A model generated the notes under the pieces. That model worked only from the letters and a program-made list of their open reading frames with translations, did not search any database and was not told the origin of the DNA. Positions 1 through 5,333 of a stretch of DNA of 5,688 nt are shown here, piece by piece. The DNA lies in the NCBI GenBank assembly GCA_902476645.1, contig CABSEG010000107.1, positions 1 through 5,688 of the forward strand, read 5' to 3'. Position 1 is the first letter of the stretch. Each line of letters starts with the position of its first letter. This stretch comes from an uncultured Lachnospiraceae bacterium (GTDB lineage: Bacteria > Bacillota > Clostridia > Lachnospirales > Lachnospiraceae). The position numbers were made by a program, and so were the translations under genes.

Positions 1-1
1 A

Positions 2-199
2 AAAGTTTGCGTGTTCTGTGGAAAAGAGAACAACGAGATCGATTACAAGGATGTAAATAAGTTAAAGAGATACGTGTCTGAGAGAGGAAAAATCCTTCCC
101 AGAAGAATCACAGGAAACTGTGCAAAGCATCAGAGAGCCCTGACTGTGGCGATTAAAAGAGCAAGACATATTGCGCTGATGCCTTACGTACAGGACTAA
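2..199 (+). CDS. rpsR: 30S ribosomal protein S18 (3' part, N-terminus off the window)
   Basis: S18 is a small-subunit ribosomal protein that sits on the platform of the 30S particle next to S6 and 16S rRNA. The reading frame is open to the left edge, so only the last 65 residues and the TAA stop are present and no start codon is visible; the first in-window GTG is an internal valine. The family signature is clear: IDYKDVNKLKRYVSERGKI, then PRRITGNCAKHQR, then a basic tail ending RARHIALMPY. In-window residues C3 and C6 (CVFC) with C40 and H43 (CAKH) form a likely zinc-binding set. This is the cysteine-containing S18 type found in many Firmicutes and absent from the E. coli protein. In relatives the gene usually ends an rpsF-ssb-rpsR operon, which fits the terminator that follows directly, but those partners lie outside the window. 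Confidence 0.97.
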   Translation, partial: KVCVFCGKENNEIDYKDVNKLKRYVSERGKILPRRITGNCAKHQRALTVAIKRARHIALMPYVQD

Positions 200-210
200 T
201 GGAAAACAGA

Positions 211-248
211 CCGGAATCCCGCTTCACCCGCTGGATTCCGGTTTTTTT
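211..248 (+). terminator. Rho-independent terminator of the rpsR operon
   Basis: A perfect 9-bp stem (CCGGAATCC at 211-219 with GGATTCCGG at 233-241) is followed directly by seven T residues at 242-248. Two further G-C pairs (221-222 with 230-231) can form above a C-T mismatch, leaving a 7-nt loop. It begins 12 nt after the rpsR stop codon. This is a strong, canonical intrinsic terminator, and it means the downstream gap is not simply the 3' end of the ribosomal operon. Confidence 0.93.
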
Positions 249-543
249 AGTTCTTTTAGTAAAAGATATGGATATCTGGGAATGATCACGGCTCAGTGGG
301 ACGGGAACAGATGACTATACATTATTGGAATTTGCGTTAGAAATGCAGTAGTGGTAAGGGAGTGTAAAGGACCGTAGAAAGCAAATGCAATGAAATCATA
401 GCGTGACAAAGCGTTTCAGTGTGTTATAAGCATAGTTTGAAAAAGCAATGAAAGCATAATTGATTGAAAATTATCAGAATAGATATAAAAGAAAAGACAA
501 AAATGGTAATTTATGGAAAACAGAAAATAATTTACAAAAATGA
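249..543. other. AT-rich intergenic stretch with no convincing gene
   Basis: No reading frame here combines a credible start, a ribosome-binding site and protein-like composition on either strand. I see no tRNA, riboswitch or insertion-sequence end. Small features only: an inverted repeat AGATAT-GG-ATATCT at 264-277, an imperfect direct repeat (13 of 14 bases, 387-400 and 445-458), and a weak promoter-like pair at 403-430. The sequence becomes strongly A-rich from about 460 onwards, approaching the promoter at 544. Confidence 0.6.
403..430 (+). promoter_or_regulatory. Possible sigma-A promoter (weak candidate)
   Basis: GTGACA at 403-408 (one mismatch to TTGACA) is followed after 16 bp by TATAAG at 425-430 (one mismatch to TATAAT), with a TG at 422-423 giving an extended -10 pattern. 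A start near 437 would give a non-coding transcript running towards the hairpin at 600-645. In AT-rich DNA such pairs occur by chance, and no gene follows, so this is only a candidate. Confidence 0.3.
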
Positions 544-572
544 TTGACAAATATTGAATTCCGAGTTATCAT
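544..572 (+). promoter_or_regulatory. Near-consensus sigma-A promoter in front of a short hairpin RNA
   Basis: A perfect -35 box TTGACA (544-549) is separated by exactly 17 bp from a -10 box TATCAT (567-572, one mismatch to TATAAT). The upstream 40 bp are A-rich, as in strong Firmicute promoters. Transcription would begin near 579. No protein gene with a ribosome-binding site follows on this strand. The next structured element is the terminator-like hairpin at 600-645, which points to a short untranslated product. Confidence 0.6.
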
Positions 573-578
573 AAGGTG

Positions 579-645
579 CAACATCGCAAAACATAGATGG
601 AAACAGCGTCGAGACCCATTCGGTTTAGGCGCTGTTTCTCGTTTT
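579..645 (+). ncRNA. Candidate small RNA of about 65-70 nt
   Basis: This interval lies between the predicted start of the 544-572 promoter and the end of a terminator-like hairpin. A roughly 20-nt single-stranded 5' segment (CAACATCGCAAAACATAGAT and one or two following bases) is followed by a long hairpin: nine perfect pairs (600-608 with 630-638), two more closing pairs (609-610 with 628-629, one of them G-U), a G-A mismatch, and five further pairs (612-616 with 622-626) around a 5-nt loop. It does not resemble a family I can name (not 6S, SRP RNA, RNase P RNA, tmRNA or a tRNA). A 16-codon ORF (597-647) overlaps it but has no ribosome-binding site. The transcript points at the 3' end of the convergent glycosidase gene. 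Existence of the RNA is inferred only from the promoter-terminator pairing. Confidence 0.4.
600..645 (+). terminator. Intrinsic terminator-like hairpin ending the candidate small RNA
   Basis: GAAACAGCG (600-608) pairs perfectly with CGCTGTTTC (630-638), and internal pairing extends the stem almost to the loop. The downstream tract is TCG followed by TTTT (642-645), an interrupted and rather short U-run, so termination may be partial. On the minus strand no T-run follows the hairpin, so the plus strand is the likely orientation. Confidence 0.55.
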
Positions 646-670
646 AATATGCCGTATAGACCAAAAGGAA

Positions 671-711
671 CCCCCGGGGAGGGAGAGCTTGACGCTCTTC
701 GTCCCCGGGGG
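671..711 (-). terminator. GC-rich terminator hairpin of the dockerin glycosidase gene
   Basis: A perfect 10-bp stem (671-680 CCCCCGGGGA with 702-711 TCCCCGGGGG) continues past one G-G mismatch into seven more pairs (682-688 with 694-700, one G-U) around a TTGAC loop. It starts 17 nt beyond the stop codon of the minus-strand gene. On that strand it is followed by TTCCTTTTGG, an imperfect U-rich tail. The stem is unusually long and stable. It could also block plus-strand transcripts arriving from 544 or earlier, although no T-run follows on that side. Confidence 0.7.
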
Positions 712-728
712 GATTTCGTGAAATATAT

Positions 729-3700
729 TTAGAAGCCGGCAATCTTTTCTGACGCAAACTGCAAGATAAGAGAGACGTCCTTGGTATCTGCAATACCGTC
801 CCCGTTGACATCCGCGCTCGCAAAAGCCGCCGGATCCAGAGCGTTTATCTCTGCTGCGTATTGCAAGAGGTTGGTAGCGTCCCCTGTTTCCACAGTGCCA
901 TCCCCGTTCACATCCCCTTTGAGACGAACCTCTGTGATCTGTTGGGTCAGCCTCTGAACAGCCTGTACAACGTCTTCCTGGGTGGCATTGTCGTTCTGGT
1001 AAACTTCCTCAGCCGCCCTTAGGGCAGCATCCAGTCCCTCAATGGTAGAGGGCACATAGGAATCCTTTGTATCCAGAAATGTTTTCGCTTTTGCGATGAC
1101 GGACTCCAGGGCTGCCTTATTTCCCTTACGTTTAAGGTTCCTAATTGCGGATACGAGATGAGCGTAAGCCGTTGGGATGGCATCCTCATCACGGTTAGAG
1201 TTCTTTACAACCGCCTGAGCTTCTGCGATAGCCTCCCGCAGAACGGAAAGGCTGTTTTCCGTATAGTCCTGGTTTAGGAGAGGGACAGAGGCTTCCAACA
1301 GACTCTCCAGAGAAACCAGGTCCGCCTTTCTTGCCAGCTTGGCCAACTCATCTAAGATGGCGTAGGCTGCCTGATCAATCTGATCCTGGCTGGCAGCAGA
1401 ATCTGCCAGGATGATATTTCCGGCTTCCGCGGCTGCTTTCAGACTCTGCGCCTCCCCTTCATAGTCTCCTGATAAGGAGAGAATGCTTTCTGCTGCTTCC
1501 AAAGCCGTCTGCAGATGAAGCTTCTGTACACCGTATTCCAGGCCGCCGAAAGCTTTGACTAAGGTATTGATTGCCATTGTCAGAGCCTGCTGGGATGCAG
1601 AGGGATCTGAGACAGTCACTTTGGCTGTGTGAAGAGCCTCCGATACCGCCTTCCAGCTTTCCTCTGAATAAGCGGAAGAATCCAGTCCTTCTATCTGAGC
1701 AATCAGCATCTGCAAATTGGCCCGGATGGTTTCACTTAAGGAATCTTCAGCACCTAAATATTGAAGAGTCAGAGAGTCATAGCAGACACTGTTTTTAACA
1801 GTTCCACGGGCTGTCGTCATGTTGGTATCATACCAATCGTCCACATTATAGCGAATCTCGATGGTGTGCGTTCCCTTTTCCAGGTGGATAAACAGATATG
1901 GACTCTGCTGGAAATCAAAGTTTACGATGGGGAAGACCATAGTTCCCACATCCGTTCCATCCACATAGATGGAACGGATACCACAGTCCTGACCGGAAGT
2001 GGCGTCCCCGAAGTTATTATAGATCAAACTGATCTGATACCTACCCGTCGCCGGTGCCTCCACCGTGAGCTTGAGATCTGTCTTTTTGGCTAAGAAGTCA
2101 ACCACGTAGCCCGTTCCGGTAAAACCGGCCGCGGTAGCTTCGAAGTTTGCCGGGTTATACTCCCCTTCTTCCGCTTCATACGTCTGTTTACTGTGCTCCG
2201 GAGAAATGAGAATTGGCTTTGACAGCTCAGAGGAAATCCCGTTTTCATCCACGGCCACCAGACTGTATGCACCATAGACATCTCTGGGAGGACGGTAGCT
2301 TCCGCCGCTGACCGGGATATATTCTTTTCCGGTCCAAAGTTTATAAGTATATTCCGGGTTCTCTTCCCAGATCAGAGTGCCGTCGGCGGTTTCTGTCAAC
2401 ACCGGAAGATCAGGGCAGACAGCCCAGCTATCCTCTTCCAGATGAATCTTACTTCTATGACCACTGTCTGCTACTGTCATAACGATGTCATAAGTGCCTG
2501 AGGCATCAGTGGGAAGCATATAGTCCAGCGGCTTTTCTTCTCCGTTTACGGTGATTGAGGTCAGCGTATCACCAGTTCCGTTTACTGTCAGATTTAAGAT
2601 GGCGTCCCGGTAAGGATAATTGGTCAACGAGTAGGGACCCTCCATCCAGTCCGGGGCATAGGGGGAAAACGTGATACCGTCCTGTGTATAGGACATTCCA
2701 AAGAGAACCCGATAGTACCCGGCAAGGGTGCCTCCGATAGACCATAGTTGTCTGTCTGAATGCAAGCCTTCCCCTGTCTCGAAATCAATGACCTCCTTAT
2801 TGGTCAGACTCATCCCTGCGCCTCGCACACAGGATTTCAGGATTTCCTCTGCAAGCTGAAGATTTCCGTTCTCCTTTGCGCCGATCATCATGGTTGCCTC
2901 CCAACCTGGCCAGACGCCCCGGTTATGATAAATTGTGGAAGCTTGTCTTCCGTTTTTCTGGGGCCAAACCGTGTCGGCTCCATAGACCACCAAAGGATAA
3001 TGTTCCATAATTGCCTGCTTTTGCTCTTCATCGGCGATGTCGAACATTAAGGCGTAGCCGTTGGCAATGACATCCACCTTGTCCGCCACAGGAGAACCCA
3101 TATATTCCGGGTATTCCCAGGAGGCGTACATGCCTCTGTCTTCCAGCCAGAGACGCTCGTTGATTGCTTCTGTCAGATCCTTAGCCTTTTTTTCCCAGTC
3201 TGCAATCTCTGCTTCCTCTTTCCCCAGGATTTTTGCAGATTCTGCCATGATCTTTAAGGCTTGGGCAAAGATAATATTCGCATTTGCGGCTTTTGAATCC
3301 GCGATGTTGAAGATGCTGTCTTGCTCTGTCTCATCCATCCAGTCGGGATAAGTCTTGGAGCGGTGATCAAGACCGCCTGTTTCGCCCTTAAACAGTCCTG
3401 AATCCGGATCATAAGCCACATGGTAGTCTTGTTCCAGAGTATTTTTGGATACCTCGTAGATTTGCTCTAAAAATTCCTTATCGCCGGTCACCTTGTAGAG
3501 TTCCCAGCCTGCAATCTCCATGATAATCCGGTCAATGGAGGCCGGATAAGACCCGCCGGTTCCGGTATCTTCTTCCCAGATCTGCGGGGTTGTGGTTCCT
3601 CCGATGATTTTTTCCAGAATGCTGTTTTTGGTTTCCTCAGGGAAAATCCACGCCAGAGAATATTGTACTGCCATGGCCGTATCCCTGGTCCATACTTTGT

Positions 3701-4889
3701 GCCAATTGGTACCGGTCCAGAAGACATCCCCGTAGATTCCCGGATTGATATTCAAAAGACTTTCTTCCAGAGTCAGATTATAGACGGCCTCCATAATGGG
3801 CATCTGATCTGCCACGAAACGTGGCTCCTCACTCAAATCCTCTGAAAGAGTCCAGGTACGCGCGGAGCCTTGCTGTGTGACAGTGATGCTGGTTCCATCC
3901 GTGGATACGGCGGTACCGGTAGTTCCCTTGATCTGTGTACCCTCTATGGAATACTGGTGAGAAGAGGCGGGAACATGAAACTGCCACTGGGCGCTGTACC
4001 ATTTAATCAGGGTATCCTCGGTGGCCAGAACTTGTCCGGGATAATCTGCCTGGTACTCCAGATTCAGACCGCACCGGCTATACTGTTTGTTAAAGAGCAC
4101 CAGATAATCGCCCACCTTTCCCACACTCCATTTACCTGTATCCAGGGTGTTTCCGTCCTCTGTGGCTGATACAGCCTGGCTGTCTTCTGTCATCACCAGA
4201 TACCTTCCGCTGGACAAATTCTGAATAGTGTACCAGCCTTCCTGATCGGGAATCAGATTCCATTGAGCCTGAGAGCCGGAATAAATTTTCTCGCCTACAT
4301 CTGCATAGCGAACGGTACCATCCTGTTCAGCGATTCGCTGATTTTTCCATCGGTTATCCAGGTAGACGCCTTCATAACTGTCCTGTTCCCGGACGATTTT
4401 ATCAGAATTTAAATAAGAAATAGTCAACTTATCCAGATTCCAGGTTTGTGCCATATTACTTATGGTGATTTCCCGGACTCCGGGTTCCAGCCATAGAGAC
4501 AGGGAAATATCCTGATACATGTTCCAGTTTCCTGTGTTGGGCACGACTGCTTCCTCGGAAATGGAGCCGCCGCTGTTGATAAGCACCTTGCCCTGGCTTT
4601 GGATCGTTCCGACGGTCAGTATCACTTGATAATTTCCGGCTTTCTCGACCTCCACCTGATAGGTAAGACAATCCAGAGCATCAAAATCTCCCACATACTT
4701 GCCCCCGCTGGCATTACTGTTGTTTGTCAGCACGCTGATATCTCCGGAATAGCGGATATAGTCTTCCGCCTCCAGGGTAATCCCCTCCTCCGATGCCTGC
4801 GCAGTTGATGGACAGAGAGGCACGGCTGATAAAAGCAGAGATGCTGACAGCCCGATAGCCCACCAATTCTTTTTCCAGTTCCTTTTCAT
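729..4889 (-). CDS. Secreted multimodular six-hairpin glycosidase with CBMs, FIVAR repeats and dockerin
   Basis: Predicted exported carbohydrate-active enzyme of 1386 residues. The ATG is supported by AAAGGAGG 6 nt upstream and by a signal peptide directly after it: basic KRNWKK, hydrophobic core, and a likely cut after AQA at residue 32. Modules in order: CBM6/35-like domain (about 35-160); beta-trefoil-like domain with repeated QW/KW motifs (about 170-308); catalytic-type (alpha/alpha)6 domain with a C-terminal beta-sandwich (about 360-800); fibronectin III-like segment (about 812-897); second CBM35-like domain (about 903-1046); four FIVAR-like helical repeats (1055-1324); type I dockerin (1325-1386). 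Catalytic-region landmarks are WTRDT (400-404), GTGGSYPASIDR (443-454), HNRGVWPGWEA (655-665) and SDRQLWS (711-717). This layout resembles GH63, GH37 and debranching-enzyme clans, but I cannot assign a CAZy family or substrate. By analogy D403 is the best general-acid candidate, with E664, E699 or E704 possible as the base. No frameshift or internal stop is seen. It is a single-gene unit. Confidence 0.9.
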   Translation of the reverse strand: MKRNWKKNWWAIGLSASLLLSAVPLCPSTAQASEEGITLEAEDYIRYSGDISVLTNNSNASGGKYVGDFDALDCLTYQVEVEKAGNYQVILTVGTIQSQGKVLINSGGSISEEAVVPNTGNWNMYQDISLSLWLEPGVREITISNMAQTWNLDKLTISYLNSDKIVREQDSYEGVYLDNRWKNQRIAEQDGTVRYADVGEKIYSGSQAQWNLIPDQEGWYTIQNLSSGRYLVMTEDSQAVSATEDGNTLDTGKWSVGKVGDYLVLFNKQYSRCGLNLEYQADYPGQVLATEDTLIKWYSAQWQFHVPASSHQYSIEGTQIKGTTGTAVSTDGTSITVTQQGSARTWTLSEDLSEEPRFVADQMPIMEAVYNLTLEESLLNINPGIYGDVFWTGTNWHKVWTRDTAMAVQYSLAWIFPEETKNSILEKIIGGTTTPQIWEEDTGTGGSYPASIDRIIMEIAGWELYKVTGDKEFLEQIYEVSKNTLEQDYHVAYDPDSGLFKGETGGLDHRSKTYPDWMDETEQDSIFNIADSKAANANIIFAQALKIMAESAKILGKEEAEIADWEKKAKDLTEAINERLWLEDRGMYASWEYPEYMGSPVADKVDVIANGYALMFDIADEEQKQAIMEHYPLVVYGADTVWPQKNGRQASTIYHNRGVWPGWEATMMIGAKENGNLQLAEEILKSCVRGAGMSLTNKEVIDFETGEGLHSDRQLWSIGGTLAGYYRVLFGMSYTQDGITFSPYAPDWMEGPYSLTNYPYRDAILNLTVNGTGDTLTSITVNGEEKPLDYMLPTDASGTYDIVMTVADSGHRSKIHLEEDSWAVCPDLPVLTETADGTLIWEENPEYTYKLWTGKEYIPVSGGSYRPPRDVYGAYSLVAVDENGISSELSKPILISPEHSKQTYEAEEGEYNPANFEATAAGFTGTGYVVDFLAKKTDLKLTVEAPATGRYQISLIYNNFGDATSGQDCGIRSIYVDGTDVGTMVFPIVNFDFQQSPYLFIHLEKGTHTIEIRYNVDDWYDTNMTTARGTVKNSVCYDSLTLQYLGAEDSLSETIRANLQMLIAQIEGLDSSAYSEESWKAVSEALHTAKVTVSDPSASQQALTMAINTLVKAFGGLEYGVQKLHLQTALEAAESILSLSGDYEGEAQSLKAAAEAGNIILADSAASQDQIDQAAYAILDELAKLARKADLVSLESLLEASVPLLNQDYTENSLSVLREAIAEAQAVVKNSNRDEDAIPTAYAHLVSAIRNLKRKGNKAALESVIAKAKTFLDTKDSYVPSTIEGLDAALRAAEEVYQNDNATQEDVVQAVQRLTQQITEVRLKGDVNGDGTVETGDATNLLQYAAEINALDPAAFASADVNGDGIADTKDVSLILQFASEKIAGF
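732..917 (-). other. C-terminal type I dockerin domain
   Basis: Residues 1325-1386. Two calcium-binding loops of the EF-hand type are intact: DVNGDGTVETGD (1326-1337) and DVNGDGIADTKD (1360-1371), each with D, N, D and D at positions 1, 3, 5 and 12 and followed by a helix (ATNLLQYAAEI and VSLILQFASEKI). Dockerins bind cohesin modules on a scaffold or partner enzyme. Positions 10-11 of the loops, which influence cohesin choice in studied systems, read TG and TK. The protein ends 15 residues after the second loop. Confidence 0.93.
918..1727 (-). repeat. Four tandem FIVAR-like three-helix repeats
   Basis: Four units of 64-68 residues (about 1055-1118, 1122-1188, 1190-1255 and 1257-1324). Each has a first Leu-rich helix, a turn with D/SY followed by a second helix of the form (S/T)xxxLxxAlxxA, an acidic spacer such as SDPSASQ or NDNATQE, and a third helix ending in LxxAI or LTQQI. 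This is the FIVAR (found in various architectures) pattern, used in Gram-positive surface proteins as a stiff spacer or binding module. The units are diverged in sequence; the second lacks the usual aromatic-Ser pattern in its second helix. Confidence 0.75.
1749..2183 (-). other. Second CBM35-like carbohydrate-binding module
   Basis: Residues about 903-1046. It starts with YEAEEGEYN, includes GTGYVVDFL and GRYQISLIYNN, and ends with GTHTIEIRYNVDDW and VCYDSLTLQYL. This is the order expected in CBM35 and related beta-sandwich modules. It is separated from the catalytic unit by a fibronectin III-like segment (about 812-897) with the typical YGAYSLVAVDENG...LSKP ending. Confidence 0.68.
2490..3812 (-). 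other. Catalytic (alpha/alpha)6 six-hairpin glycosidase-like domain
   Basis: Residues about 360-800. Alternating amphipathic helices carry conserved-looking loops: DVFWTGTNWHKVWTRDT near 388-404, TGTGGSYPASIDR at 442-454, DWMDETEQD at 516-524, and the pair YHNRGVWPGWEA and ETGEGLHSDRQLWS in the last helices. The WxRDT motif and the late G-V-W-P motif are reminiscent of glycogen-debranching, trehalase-like and GH63-like enzymes. A beta-sandwich (about 735-810) follows the barrel, as in many of these enzymes. Specificity is unknown. Confidence 0.7.
3966..4382 (-). other. Beta-trefoil-like (ricin or fascin type) module
   Basis: Residues about 170-308. Three related segments end in AQW (208-210), GKW (252-254) and AQW (300-302), with hydrophobic strand patterns such as GWYTIQNLSSGRYLVM and DYLVLFNKQYSRCGLNL between them. 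This threefold spacing, with a Trp closing each unit, suits a beta-trefoil lectin-like fold. It lies immediately before the catalytic domain. Assignment is by pattern only. Confidence 0.5.
4410..4787 (-). other. N-terminal CBM6/CBM35-like carbohydrate-binding module
   Basis: Residues about 35-160 of the large protein. The module opens with the LEAEDY motif typical of CBM6/35 beta-sandwiches, continues through YVGDFDALDCLTYQVEV and AGNYQVILTV, and closes with NLDKLTISY. In these families the LEAE/AED segment helps hold structural calcium and the late Asn-Leu-Asp strand completes the jelly roll. Its ligand cannot be read from sequence. Confidence 0.72.
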
Positions 4890-4895
4890 TGTTTT

Positions 4896-4903
4896 CCTCC
4901 TTT
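4896..4903 (-). promoter_or_regulatory. Ribosome-binding site deciding the glycosidase start
   Basis: On the minus strand AAAGGAGG lies 6 nt before the ATG at 4887-4889. This strong Shine-Dalgarno match fixes the start, and the signal peptide beginning at that ATG agrees. Confidence 0.92.
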
Positions 4904-4916
4904 CAACATGTGGTGC

Positions 4917-4951
4917 CGTCAGGTGGGAACATTTCCTTTTTAAACCTGACG
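4917..4951 (-). promoter_or_regulatory. Inverted repeat in the upstream or leader region of the glycosidase gene
   Basis: CGTCAGGT (4917-4924) and ACCTGACG (4944-4951) are perfect inverted copies of 8 bp separated by 19 nt. They lie 28 nt upstream of the start codon and just upstream of the ribosome-binding site. A small inner hairpin (GGAA 4926-4929 with TTCC 4933-4936) is also possible. No U-run follows, so it is not a terminator. It could be a regulator-binding operator near the promoter or a 5' leader structure. The AT-rich segment 4952-5035 offers several TATAAT-like -10 candidates on the minus strand but no clear -35 box, so the promoter is not placed. Confidence 0.5.
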
Positions 4952-5086
4952 CTTATGATACTTCTATAATAATATAAAACGTAGCGGGAAGGAATATAAA
5001 ATTCTATGTGTTCATATAAAATTTTTTGGATTATGTCGCGCCATTCTTTTTGCGCTGAAAAGGCAAAAATAGACTGCAAAAGTGTA

Positions 5087-5162
5087 AATTAAAGAAAAAA
5101 ATCGAAAAAAATAAAAAAAAGTAAAAATAGGTGTTGACAAACCAGGGAACAGGTGGTATCCT
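5087..5162 (+). promoter_or_regulatory. rRNA operon promoter with A-tract upstream element
   Basis: A perfect TTGACA (5134-5139), a 17-bp spacer and TATCCT (5157-5162) preceded by TG (5154-5155) make an extended -10 promoter, with a start near 5169. Phased A-runs at 5087-5126 (AAAGAAAAAAA, GAAAAAAATAAAAAAAA, TAAAAATA) immediately upstream look like an UP element for the RNA polymerase alpha subunit. This is what a growth-rate-controlled rrn promoter usually shows. It is the only clear promoter for the 16S gene in this window; any others would have to lie inside or beyond the glycosidase gene. Confidence 0.85.
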
Positions 5163-5168
5163 ATGGAA

Positions 5169-5333
5169 GCTGCTTCGGTGAGGCGGCAAACGAACAAGTC
5201 AGAACCTTGATAATTGAACAGCGAAACAACCTTGAAAATCCAAAGAGATTCAAAGGCGAGCATGAGAATGCGACCTAAAAAACAGTAAAGGGATAAATTA
5301 GCCAAGGGTTGATTTTGACCTGGAACAAACATT
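5169..5333 (+). other. Transcribed rRNA leader with hairpins and a duplicated motif
   Basis: About 165 nt between the predicted start and mature 16S. A hairpin sits at the very 5' end (5169-5176 with 5180-5187, eight pairs including two G-U). A GAGA-loop mini-hairpin is present at 5260-5271 (GCAT/ATGC). The 12-nt motif AACCTTGATAAT (5203-5214) recurs as AACCTTGAAAAT (5228-5239) with one mismatch. Leaders of this kind carry antitermination and RNase III processing signals, but I cannot assign which bases do which job. No protein gene is supported here. Confidence 0.6.

Noticed and set aside
264..277. Inverted repeat AGATAT-GG-ATATCT downstream of the rpsR terminator
   Set aside because: The 2-nt gap cannot form an RNA hairpin loop and the arms are AT-rich. 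It could be a DNA-binding site but there is no promoter nearby to regulate.
387..458. Imperfect direct repeat GCAATGAAAKCATA (387-400 and 445-458)
   Set aside because: There are only two copies, with one mismatch, in AT-rich DNA and no regular spacing or flanking genes, so it is neither a CRISPR nor a convincing regulatory repeat.
544..732. Plus-strand open frame of 62 codons starting at TTG
   Set aside because: Its start codon is the -35 box of the promoter, it runs through two terminator hairpins, and it has no ribosome-binding site. It is not a gene.
918..1727. Interpretation of the C-terminal helical region as a long coiled coil or as a cell-wall anchor
   Set aside because: The region breaks into four units with turn segments and no continuous heptads, and there is no LPXTG or SLH motif. 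FIVAR-like repeats followed by a dockerin explain it better.
3061..3351. Plus-strand open frames inside the large gene (for example 3061-3351, 2760-3050 and 3870-4169)
   Set aside because: All lie antisense to a continuous 1386-codon gene with clear domain structure, have no ribosome-binding sites and have no recognisable protein motifs.
5012..5332. Minus-strand open frame of 106 codons opposite the rRNA promoter and leader
   Set aside because: It is antisense to the rRNA promoter and leader, has low-complexity Phe/Tyr-rich content from the A-tracts, and lacks a proper ribosome-binding site. It is a by-product of AT-rich non-coding DNA.
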